Source: Amorphochlora amoebiformis
Taxonomy: Eukaryota; Cercozoa; Chlorarachniophyceae
Reading direction: 5' to 3'
Length of the DNA stretch: 64,000 bases
Assembly (NCBI GenBank): GCA_054601695.1
Contig: BAAHQB010000362.1
Span: 93,590-157,589 of the forward strand
Shown in pieces: positions 1 to 53,974 of this stretch (positions within the stretch are counted from its first letter, which is position 1; the number at the start of each line of letters is the position of its first letter). The notes below the pieces were generated by a model. The model was given only the letters and a program-made list of their open reading frames with translations. It was not told where the DNA came from and ran no database searches. Made by a program: the position numbers and the translations under genes.

Positions 1-10
1 CAAACCCATC

Positions 11-240
11 GCTCTCACCCAGACAATAGACAGAAACAACACACGCAAAACACACCTTTTGCTCTCACCCAGACAAGAGACAGAAACACCAGACGCAGAA
101 ACACTCCTTTCGCTCTCACCCAGACAAGAGACAGAAACACCAGACGCAGAAACACGCCTTTCGCTCTCACCCAGACAACGGACAGAAACACACGGATCAA
201 ATCCGAAAATTCCAGCCCCTCTCTCGCTCTCACACAGAAA
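11..240. repeat. minisatellite, 50-51 bp unit, about 4 copies
   Basis: The block beginning GCTCTCACCCAGACAA recurs at about 11, 61, 112 and 163, with a decayed fifth start near 225. Units differ by a few substitutions. Both strands stay open over part of it only because the sequence is repetitive; no gene is supported. Confidence 0.85.
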
Positions 241-1111
241 ACAGACACACGCAAACAACAGAAACAAAAAACAGACCTGATCAATGCGGAAACACACAGC
301 CCGTCTCTCGATCTCGCACAAACCATAAGCAAAGACAAACACTGGCCACTCGAAATAATAATCTCAACCCAACTCTCTCACTCTCACGCACACGTGTCCA
401 AAAAAAAGATCCATTCGAACCTAATGCGCACACAAGGGACGCGATAGATGCTCCACTGATCACCGACTGATATAGACCCATGCTACCCCCCCCCCCGGAC
501 GGCTAAGCACCCCCACTCTTCCGGCCAGAGAAACGAACTTCGATCCATGCCTCTCACTCTCTCCTTGAGCTCTTCGAGGTCTGAAAAAAAAGAAAAAGTT
601 AGGTGTGATAGATCCTTTTTGTGTTCACTAGCGCGTTCTTACGGCAGTATGTCCGGTGGTCTAGGGGGAGAAAGTGGGTTTGGAGTTATTTCGGGGTTCT
701 GAGGGAACCTTTGCATAGGCCGGGCATTGGGAAGGATATAAATAAACATGGCAAGACTGGCTAACAAGCGACCTCAACTTTGGGTTAATAATAATACACT
801 GCGCTAGTGACGGTTTATAGGAAAGATTAATTAAGGTATTATAGAGTTTTAGTATTCAAGATCGAACAGAGAATGTCCCTTACGTGGTAATGTGGATATA
901 TCCTCCTAATGGTGCGATTGTGGGGGTAGTTTTAGACTGATGGAGACTTCGCTCAAGGTACAGGTGTGTATGTGTCCATCTATATACGACTTTTCTTGTA
1001 TGTGTATGTCGCACTTTTTCCCCAAGCTTTCCTTCAAATCTGTGGTTTTTCGCGTATGTGAATCAAATAAATATGTATTCTTATTTATATGTACATATAA
1101 GCTCGATGTAG
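241..1111. other. non-repetitive flank without a recognised gene
   Basis: Mixed-composition DNA with a poly-C run near 484-497 and no coding family I can recognise. It ends at an acceptor-like GATGTAG before the first supported exon of the TPR gene, so part of it is probably that gene's upstream intron or 5' region. Confidence 0.4.
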
Positions 1112-8282
<7,171 letters not shown>

Positions 8283-8297
8283 GTATATCATATATAT

Positions 8298-8340
<43 letters not shown>

Positions 8341-8373
8341 TATATATTTATATACATATATATTTAGGTACGT

Positions 8374-8409
<36 letters not shown>

Positions 8410-8443
8410 TTATACGAACATATACATATAAATATAAATATAG

Positions 8444-8538
<95 letters not shown>

Positions 8539-8866
8539 CGTGTGTGTATTATATGTGTATGTATATATATATATATTTATATATATATGTGTGTTGTGTG
8601 TGTGTGCGTTGTGTGTGTGTGTGTGTTTGTGTGAAACTAGTATATTCATATATATATTTATATATATATATGCATGTGTGTGTGTGTTTGTGTTTATCTA
8701 TACACATATATCTACGTGTATATATTTATATATATATATATATATATGTATATGTATATATGTATATATGTATATACATATATATTTACACATATACATA
8801 CACATATATATATAAATATATATATATACATATATATATAGATATATATATATATATATATATATA
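8283..8866. repeat. TA/TG microsatellite with (CT)n
   Basis: Contains (CT)n at about 8380-8405, a long TA tract at 8451-8535 and TG tracts. Nothing coding is seen. Confidence 0.85.
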
Positions 8867-8984
8867 TACGTGCGTCTGTGTGTGCCATCTGAAACTTCAA
8901 TAAAATATGAATATATATATATATATATATATATACGTGCGTCTGTGTATGCTATCTGAATGAACTTCGATAAATATGAACACA

Positions 8985-9019
<35 letters not shown>

Positions 9020-9030
9020 AGTATGTATAT

Positions 9031-9062
<32 letters not shown>

Positions 9063-9182
9063 CGTGCGTCTGTGTATGCTATCTGAATGGGATTCGATAA
9101 AATATGAACATGTATATGTGTGTGTATATGTGTGTATATGTTTATATGTACGTGCGCTATCTGAATGAATTTCAATAAAATA
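8867..9182 (+). repeat. 3'-end-like array with repeated AATAAA/GATAAA motifs
   Basis: Three blocks starting ACGTGCGTCTGTGTRTG run through a TATCTGAA stretch to AATAAAATATGAA or GATAAA(A)TATGAA, at about 8867, 8935 and 9060; a shorter fourth block ends near 9180. AATAAA occurs at 8899 and 9174. This could be the duplicated 3' end and poly(A) region of the upstream TPR gene. The coding end was not resolved. Confidence 0.5.
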
Positions 9183-9988
9183 TGAACGAGATGGATTATG
9201 ATATGATTTACTTCTCTTAGATCCCTGCTTGCAAAGGTGAAGAAAAAAACTTAAATTAAGCCTTGATGATCACGGGATTTGGCTAGATCAGATGCGATAT
9301 CTAGGATACCCCGAGGGCCACAATCTGGACCATCTAGCAGCCTCTAGAGTCTAATTGTAAGCGCGATTACCAGATTATATGACAATGAATGGAATGATTG
9401 TACCGGTTAATATAATTAATTAAAATTATAATTCTAGTCTTAATTTTCTAGATATTCTAAGATATTCTAGCTCTAGAGATCGAAAGCTAGCATACACTAA
9501 AACTAGTAGATACACTCTCTGTACTAGAGTCTAGTAGAGTCTGTAGACACTAGACTAAGATGTCGCGTCTGAGTCATCTAGGTCATGCATTCGGTAATAC
9601 TAGAATAGTTTCTAGAGTTCAATAATCCACTATATAATGTTACATATATATATATATCTATATATATATATGTATATAAAAATGTAAAATTCTAGAATCT
9701 AGAGAATATGGCTGTCAACTGTTTATGTATATGTGGACATATACACACACAAACATATGTATAAACATAAAGATATAGTAGATTGAGATTAGTAGTTTTT
9801 CATTTTCCACTAGTAGATCCAGCAGATCTCTTGGATCTAGAATCCCTATACAACTACTATCTATCTACTAGATCTAGTCTATGAAAGAAAACTATAGTAC
9901 ATCTTTGTATATTCTAGTATTAGATATCTAGGATATATTAGTATATATACAATATATCTAGATATATCTATATATCTATATATGTATG

Positions 9989-10035
<47 letters not shown>

Positions 10036-10314
10036 CGTTTCTAGGTTTGCACGTTGGTGCCAGACTAGTATAACTTCACTCACGGTTCAGCTGCTAGTAG
10101 TCTGAGGCTTAAGTTTACGCATCACTCGGCCAACTTCAGTACCGCCGTCCGAGTCTAGCTATAGCTAGTCGTCGACTATAGCTAGTATAAGGCGTAATTG
10201 AAGGTCTACCTTTGACGTCAGTGAAGTCAGTGTTGTCTACTCGCCACATCGTCGGGATATATCCGATCCACGACGGCCCCTCGAACTAAAACCTAGTAAA
10301 CTCGACTGACGCTA
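9183..10314. other. intergenic region between convergent genes, rich in CTAG
   Basis: Lies between the 3' end of the + strand TPR gene and the stop codon of CAND1. The tetramer CTAG is very frequent between about 9340 and 10200. There is one TA tract at about 9985-10035. No coding frame is supported. Confidence 0.6.
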
Positions 10315-18017
<7,703 letters not shown>

Positions 18018-18780
18018 CGGACACACCACCTTGCGAGCTGAGCTTTCCAGGAGTGAATTGTCCTGCCCATGTCCTTTCCAGGCAGGTACAATTAGAGATA
18101 TCTTATATGCTGATGTGTTAAGATATCTCATCTAGAATATATGTATATCCCGGGATTTTCTACATGGGATCTCTCAGGATCTCTAAATGGTCGCAAAATA
18201 TCTTGGAATCTCTGAATGGTTACGTCGTTGGTATTCAGGCTACGATCTAAATCGAAACCTCTAATGTTGAAATGTTAAACTGAGCCATAACTTATTACAG
18301 TCTTGCAACAACCAAGTCAACGACTACGCATCGGGTTTGGATGACAGATGGGTAGAGACCAGTCGCGCTGCTTCGAAAAAAAAATCGTAAAAATTGAAAC
18401 GGGACTGAAACCGTCGAGAATTTAAGAAAAATAAATGTCGGCAAGCTTTTGAGCCTGATGGCGCCCAGTATGGTCTGATGGGTGCTGGGTTGGGCGCTGC
18501 TGTATGTCGGGAGAGAGTCGGTGGAGTACGTTGTATGGACCGAGGGGAGCGAAAAGGGGGGCCCGGGTTTGAGGTAGGTATATTTCGTGATTTGGCGGGG
18601 TTTGTAGCGTTTATTGGTATATATGTCGGTGGATCTGTTTTTGCCAACTTTCTTTTCTCTCTCCTTTCTCTTTCTCTTTCTCCCATTCTAGTTCGACATC
18701 TCTTTTTCTCTCTATACGTCTCCCTTTCTTTTTTGTTTTTCTTTTTCCTTTCTTTGTCTCCCGATCCCAATCTTTCAAGC
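18018..18780. other. divergent intergenic region with pyrimidine-rich stretch
   Basis: Lies between the CAND1 start (- strand) and the first exon of the next + strand gene. Contains GGATCTCT-like short repeats at 18160-18220 and a CT-rich stretch at about 18655-18765. Likely holds both promoters; no specific site is recognised. A long basic open frame on the - strand here is low-complexity and not accepted. Confidence 0.5.
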
Positions 18781-27892
<9,112 letters not shown>

Positions 27893-28750
27893 GTATATAT
27901 ATATATACACATATATATACATACACACATATATATATATATATATAAACATATATATATATATATATATATTTGTGTATATATTTGTATATATATTCAT
28001 ATATGTATGTATATATATGTATGTATGTATATTTATACACACATATATATATACGTATTTCAATACACGTTCAAAGATAATACACACCCACAAATGGACA
28101 AACACATCAAGTAAATCTAAACATTTCGCACGTGTACAAACGCGTATACGTACAACAGCTGGACAGATCACTTCCGGAAGTCTGGCGTTGATGTCAGGGT
28201 CAAGAGACTAGAGAAACCAGAGAGACCAGAAAAATCCGAACAAGTCTAGCAAGTGTAGCGACGTAGATATATACATCTCGACAAGAATGAGTCTAGCTAC
28301 GTAACGGCTACAGCTAGCGTGCATCTTGTGCACTGCCAGTTAATTAATTATCACCATATTACTGGCGGCTAGATCTGGTAGATATGTGTATATCTCAGTG
28401 AGTAGTTATCTGGATGCATGTTTACTACTTGGGTGTCATTAATTCAGTGAAAGTTTGATAACCTAAATACTAAGATATACCTAGGAACCAGACTTGTTTT
28501 TTTTTTTTTATAAATCACACACAATAGTAATGAATTCATAAACTTACAGTCTTAATGCAAATCTAATGCCCCTTGGATAAATTACAACTCCATCATCACA
28601 GTCAAGATATCTTGGTACTAGCGACTGAGCGATCATGAAAGTATGCTTAATTGGCATTTAGATCACGAGTGGCCGTCTTGGAGGAATTAGATAGATTAGG
28701 GGGCTGATAATCACATAAATAAATAGATGTTAAAACTCAGGGACTTACTA
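27893..28750. other. intergenic region between convergent genes
   Basis: TA and TG tracts to about 28050, then roughly 700 bp of unique sequence without a recognisable gene, with a poly-T run at 28499-28509. Confidence 0.5.
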
Positions 28751-28793
28751 CTTATACGTGAAAATATAATATATATATATATATGTATACTAG

Positions 28794-28844
<51 letters not shown>

Positions 28845-28885
28845 AAGGAAGAGATAGATAGAGATAGAGAGGGCTGGAAAGTGAA

Positions 28886-28951
<66 letters not shown>

Positions 28952-29011
28952 GGAAGGGAGGGGACAAAGAGAGACTTGATTGGGAACTATGTGGATATAC
29001 ATAGATAGAAA

Positions 29012-29057
<46 letters not shown>

Positions 29058-29078
29058 CACGCATATATATATATTATA

Positions 29079-29113
<35 letters not shown>

Positions 29114-29303
29114 CCAGGTGTTGTTGTATTTCCGCCTAGTTTGCAAACTTTTATAGTTGTACTTGTCTGGGTCTTATATATATATATATATATATATTTA
29201 TTTATATTTATATACAATATATGTATGTGTGTTGCATGTGTGTATGTGTGTATATATATATGTGTGTGTATATGTAATATGAATATGTGATGCATCAGAT
29301 ACA

Positions 29304-29347
<44 letters not shown>

Positions 29348-29381
29348 GTCATATTTATACATCATATTTATATGTATATAT

Positions 29382-29460
<79 letters not shown>

Positions 29461-29490
29461 CACATATATACAATACACACACATACACAC

Positions 29491-29529
<39 letters not shown>

Positions 29530-29558
29530 TAATATATATATATATATACACCGTGTCA

Positions 29559-29597
<39 letters not shown>

Positions 29598-29600
29598 CGT
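28751..29600. repeat. TA and (GA)n tracts around one possible exon island
   Basis: Contains (GA)n near 28826-28880 and 28945-28975 and long TA tracts. The island 29113-29178 reads, on the - strand, as an open stretch including STTIKVCKLGGNTTTP with AAG before it and GTATAT after. Its owner is unknown. Confidence 0.5.
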
Positions 29601-29740
29601 GCTCCCATAATTGTCGTAATATACATCCCGCAAACAACAAAAACCACACCTATAGCCTAGCCTGCATACTACAAACAAGAAACTATACTCTTTCCCTAGG
29701 CTACACACATACACAGCAAACAAGAAACTAAACCCATACC

Positions 29741-30570
29741 AAAGATCACGCTGCAACAGCAATATGTGTGTTGTGTGTAGGAAAGGGAGAGGATATAATT
29801 ATGATAGCTCTCAATTACATGGATATATGTACACACATACACCGCAAACAGGAAGCTAAAGATATACCAAAGATCACGCTGCAACAGCAATATGTGTGTT
29901 GTATGTAGGAAAGGGAGAGGATATAATTATGATAGCTCTCAATTACATGGATATATGTACACACATACACCGCAAACAAGAAACTAAAGTTATACCAAAG
30001 ATCACGCTGCAACAGCAATATGTGTGTTGTGTGTAGGAAAGGGAGAGGATATAATTATGGTAGCTCTCAATTACATGGATATATGTACACACATACACCG
30101 CAAACAAGAAACTAAAGTTATACCAAAGATCACGCTGCAACAGCAATATGTGTGTTGTGTGTAGGAAAGGGAGAGGATATAATTATGATAGCTCTCAATT
30201 ACATGGATATATGTACACACATACACCGCAAACAAGAAACTAAAGTTATACCAAAGATCACGCTGCAACAGCAATATGTGTGTTGTGTGTAGGAAAGGGA
30301 GAGGATATAATTATGATAGCTCTCAATTACATGGATATATGTACACACATACACCGCAAACAAGAAACTAAAGTTATACCAAAGATCACGCTGCAACAGC
30401 AATATGTGTGTTGTGTGTAGGAAAGGGAGAGGATATAATTATGATAGCTCTCAATTACATGGATATATGTACACACATACACCGCAAACAAGAAACTAAA
30501 GTTATACCAAAGATCACGCTGCAACAGCAATATGTGTGTTGTGTGTAGGAAAGGGAGAGGATATATGATG
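29741..30570 (-). repeat. 128-bp minisatellite, 7 copies
   Basis: AAAGATCACGCTGCAACAGC recurs at 29741 and then every 128 bp to 30509. The middle copies are almost identical. Read on the - strand, each unit has a TTGCTGTTGCAG acceptor-like end, then a short open stretch (RDLWYNFSFLFA), then GTGTATG. This may be an amplified exon border, but no intact parent exon was found. Confidence 0.9.
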
Positions 30571-30620
30571 AAAACTCTCAATTACATGGATATCTGTACA
30601 TATAATTATGTTTATATATA

Positions 30621-30660
<40 letters not shown>

Positions 30661-30697
30661 TATATATATAGATGTATATAGGTATATAGGTGTATAC

Positions 30698-40713
<10,016 letters not shown>

Positions 40714-41464
40714 ATGCTATACCAGGCGGACAATGACGTCTTCGATGAGTTCAAGCAGGAGAAGGTCAAGGAGGACAATGTTCTCCAAATGAACCAGCTC
40801 AACTACGCAGTGGCTTTCGCCCTCTCCGTTCTGCCCGTCTGTAAGTGCCAATATACTCCGTTTCGGCCTTCTCACTGGTTCTTTCACGGTGTGAAAACTT
40901 GTCTCTGTGTCTCCCAGTCATATTCTACTCGGTATACAAGCTTAGCGACATCGCTGTGGTCTACGTCGTTGTGACTGCGATCTCAACGCTGCTCCTCGCC
41001 ACCGCCTACGGGAAGGTGACCAGGAGGGAGTACCACAGGTCCGTGGAAATCATATACTTGCGGGAATCGATTTGTAAGAAAAGCGGGTTTATCAGGTTAT
41101 GGGGATACCGCAAGGATCAGTACAAGAGCGTCGCGGGTATGTCTCAGGGGGAGTACGACCAGAAGAGCAAGGAGCTTACCTACTACGAGGCCATGACCTT
41201 TTCGCTTTTTAGGTATTTAATTCGCAATATAACTCACATCAATCGTGTCCCCCTGTTACTTGTAGAGGTCGTGCGGTACCTTGCTTGGATCCCAGAGCAC
41301 ATGTAATTTGTGAAATATGTTCCGACAGAAACAATCTCGTCTGGACCCTGCTCTTCCTCTTCTTCTCCTTTTACGCGTTCCGGGAAATCAACCGGGAATT
41401 CTGCTATGCCGTGTCTGTGGCGGCTTCGTCTGTACTTGTATGGAAGCTTACAGACTGGGTTTAA
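40714..41464 (+). CDS. SSR3: translocon-associated protein subunit gamma (TRAP-gamma), complete
   Basis: Multi-pass ER membrane subunit of the TRAP complex, which sits beside the Sec61 channel during protein translocation. Exons: 40714-40840, 40918-41212, 41329-41464; introns 77 and 116 bp, both GT-AG (GTAAGT...CTCCCAG; GTATTTA...CGACAG). The joins give 185 residues, the length of human SSR3. Family matches include YSVYKLSDIAVVYVVVTAIS (second membrane span), MSQGEYDQKSKELTYYEAMTF (family pattern MSRKEKDE... ADYEATTF) and, across the second splice, FSLFRNNLVWTLLFLFFSF. Four hydrophobic stretches lie at about residues 30-50, 53-75, 143-158 and 162-180. The ATG at 40714 is preceded by an in-frame TGA at 40705, which decides the start. 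An in-frame 57-bp stretch bounded by AGGTCC and ATCAG (near 41038-41095) could be an extra intron, but removing it would make the protein 19 residues too short. Confidence 0.93.
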
Positions 41465-41555
41465 GTCACTACAATTGCAGTCTTATATTGAACCGCTGCT
41501 GCAGTAAAAAATCATGATTAAGTTACGACTTTTTCGATACTAATATTTTCGAAGT

Positions 41556-41561
41556 AATAAA
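41556..41561 (+). promoter_or_regulatory. AATAAA poly(A) signal of the TRAP-gamma gene
   Basis: Canonical AATAAA 92 bases after the stop codon, in AT-rich sequence. Confidence 0.6.
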
Positions 41562-41564
41562 GTT

Positions 41565-42264
41565 AGTTTTATAGAGAGCTTAATTTACTTGGATAAATAT
41601 TCAAGTTGTATTGAATGAAATCCTAAACTAGTAAAGTTACTAGAATGAGTCTGTCATTCGATGACTCAAGTTTTATATACACTCTAGATACTGATATATA
41701 CAAATATATATATAGATATATATATATATATATAATATATATAATATAATATGTATGTATGTATGTATGTATATTTATACAATTAATTAATTGTGTATAC
41801 ACAGTAACACAGACATACAAACATACATGTGTTACACACACATATCTAGTATTTATATATAAATATACATATCATGAGTCATTCACTGTAGGACTCAGTT
41901 CTAGAGCGTTCAGTACTATTTTTATCCAAAGTGTACGCTAGATACTGGCTAACCAAAGCTACATCTAACAATTTTGCCACTACTATTAATCATTGCTCAC
42001 GAGAATCAGTGATTAATACTAGGAATAATTATTCATCAAGTTACAATTAACTTCAATGGTAAAGACAGTACATTGCTAGATCGGTTAGGCGGACCAGTTG
42101 GCTAGTACCTCTGCCATCGCAACGGCCGCCGGCGAAGGCTTGCATCGGTCTATCTCATCGAGGAAGTCTTGAGTTCTTATGGTCATACTGAATTATACAT
42201 GTATGTATTTACATATATATATAATATGTAGATATGTGTCCATATCTATGTATATATATATATA

Positions 42265-42302
<38 letters not shown>

Positions 42303-42378
42303 GTGTATATGTATGTATATATCTACTAATGACAATAACAATAATAATATTAATCTACATGCGTACACACACACAAAG

Positions 42379-42419
<41 letters not shown>

Positions 42420-42535
42420 TACATATAATATAATATAAATGAAATATGAAACTAATGTGTATACCCTCTTTCTAAGTCTCTGGTTTATATTGTCACACAA
42501 AATTATATGTACATATATATGTATTTACACACATG

Positions 42536-42582
<47 letters not shown>

Positions 42583-42663
42583 GTATTTCCATTAATAAAT
42601 TACATATGATTTAAACGTGTAAAAACCATATTTACTCATATACTAGACATAGTTATACATGCA

Positions 42664-42701
<38 letters not shown>

Positions 42702-42710
42702 GTGGCATAT

Positions 42711-42756
<46 letters not shown>

Positions 42757-42793
42757 CATATATGTAACCACACACACATATATATATACATAA

Positions 42794-42874
<81 letters not shown>

Positions 42875-43080
42875 ATATTCTCTATGCATATATATATATT
42901 TATATAATATATATATTCTATATGTATATATATATACTTAAATAATGTTATATAATATACATAACTATACATAAATTGTTCATAACATATATGTAACACA
43001 CACATACATAAATATATTATTTGTATTATATATATACATATATACATATATGTATATATATATATACATATATAGTTACA
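41565..43080. other. intergenic region, AT-rich
   Basis: Unique AT-rich sequence to about 42170 without a recognised gene, then TA tracts with TG/CA runs. It separates the 3' ends of TRAP-gamma (+) and the AAA+ gene (-). Confidence 0.5.
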
Positions 43081-43094
43081 TACATATATATATT

Positions 43095-43600
<506 letters not shown>

Positions 43601-43730
43601 ATATATACATATATGTATGTATGTATGTATATATATATATGAATGTACATGTCTGTGTATGTATAAATGTGAATGTACACAAGTATACTTACAAATACAT
43701 ATATATATTTATATATATATATGTGATTTG

Positions 43731-43775
<45 letters not shown>

Positions 43776-43789
43776 AAAGTTCAAGTTAC

Positions 43790-51919
<8,130 letters not shown>

Positions 51920-51939
51920 CTATCAATATATATATATAT

Positions 51940-52056
51940 ATAAATATTATATATTTACATATATATATATATATACATATATATGTATATATATTTAGGT
52001 ATATATATATGTATATAAACATATATGCATATGTGTATATGTAACACAAAAGACTT

Positions 52057-52106
<50 letters not shown>

Positions 52107-52212
52107 TGTGTAAATGTAACAGAAAAGGCTTGGTGTATATATATGTATATATATATATATATATATTTATGTATCTACGTGTATACATGTATAAATACAT
52201 ACATATACATAT

Positions 52213-52243
<31 letters not shown>

Positions 52244-52279
52244 ATATATATACATATGTATATATATACATACATATAT

Positions 52280-52280
<1 letters not shown>
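51940..52280. repeat. TA-rich sequence with a direct repeat
   Basis: A block CATRTGTRWATGTAACASAAAAGRCTTGGT occurs near 52028 and 52106. It may be a copied exon border, but no frame is convincing. Confidence 0.55.
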
Positions 52281-52917
<637 letters not shown>

Positions 52918-52932
52918 TATATATATATATAT

Positions 52933-53202
52933 TGTTAACGTATACTGGATCTATAAGTTTAACTAGACGACAGATCGCTAGATTAATGTCATATTCGTAA
53001 TCCTACGCACGTAGCAATAGTTATCCAGAACATCGTCGGGGGGGGGGGGGGGGGGGGGGGGAGGGAAGATCTTCCAAGGGAAGACCTTAGGTAGGGAAGG
53101 CCTTCACGCGAGAATTTTCTTTGTAGAATTTAGTCATTATCATTTGCCATAATCCGTAAACATTGACCAGTCGAATTGACAACTACCACTGCTACGCTGA
53201 CA
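52933..53202 (+). repeat. left LTR (270 bp)
   Basis: Begins TGTTAACGTATACTGG and ends GCTACGCTGACA. Differs from the right LTR by many substitutions and small indels and contains a run of 24 G (53038-53061) absent on the right, so the insertion is not recent. Confidence 0.95.
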
Positions 53203-53217
53203 GGTTATGAGTTTTCG
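53203..53217 (+). other. primer-binding site, possible half-tRNA type
   Basis: GGTTATGAG directly follows the left LTR. It is complementary to CTCATAACC of the anticodon loop of initiator tRNA-Met, as known for Drosophila copia, which primes with a tRNA fragment, rather than to a tRNA 3' end. Confidence 0.55.
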
Positions 53218-53974
53218 AAGCAACACGGCTATTTCCCACAGCGTGGACTGCCAAGCTGAAGCTTACCAAGGAGGACGACTGGATCAAATATGCCAATAGC
53301 GTCTCTATGATGGTGAAGGCCCTTCAGCTCGAGGACTGCATGAAGCTTGGCGCACGATCCATCATGGATTGGAAGAATCCTGACGCTCTACGTCCACAGC
53401 ATGTGGTTAAGATGAAGGAGGGGGAAATGGGCAAACGAATCTCTATGGGAAAGAGGACGCGCATATAAAGTTGAGGATGCTACTGCATGCTACATTGGTG
53501 CTCACGGTGGGACGTAAGTATGAACATCTTACAACCGGGAGGGAGGATCCAGTGTACCTCTGGGCTCGTCTGCGCGCTGGCATCGAGGGTCCACGACTGT
53601 TTAGGAGGATGAAGCTACAGAAGAAGTTGAATCGTCAGACGCTTGACGATTACAGCGGCGATTTCGGGAAGCTGGCTTCGGAGATCGAGGAGACGGCGGA
53701 TGCACTCACCGGGCTGGGCAAGACCATGGACGACGAGGACAGGATCGTGGCGCTCATGATGGCTCTCCCGGAGGACGAGTACGGCTCTACACTCGAGAAT
53801 ATTGCACTGCACCCTACTACCTATCAAGCGGCGGTAACGGCGATCACTAGTGTGGCAGCAAGGAAGGCGGCTAACAACTATGAGACCAAGGTAAAGGATA
53901 TCGTGGCGGCCGGCCATGAGCATCAAGGGACCAAGAATCTCAAGGACATGTCTGCGAAGGATCTTGGAAGATGA
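53215..53974 (+). pseudogene. copia gag-like region, frame-broken
   Basis: An open stretch from about 53240 (LKLTKEDDWIKYANSV) is broken near 53465; another frame continues at 53471-53974 (KLNRQTLDDYSGDFGKLASE, MMALPEDEYGSTLENI), typical of the copia UBN2-type gag core, and ends at a stop overlapping the next frame. The zinc knuckle lies in the following frame. Confidence 0.85.

Noticed and set aside
29815-30581. Repeated 67-residue open frames on the - strand
   Set aside because: They are the 128-bp minisatellite read across units; no independent coding evidence beyond a possible exon border.
41038-41095. A third, 57-bp in-frame intron in TRAP-gamma
   Set aside because: Possible splice dinucleotides exist, but keeping the segment gives exactly the human protein length of 185; removing it makes it too short.
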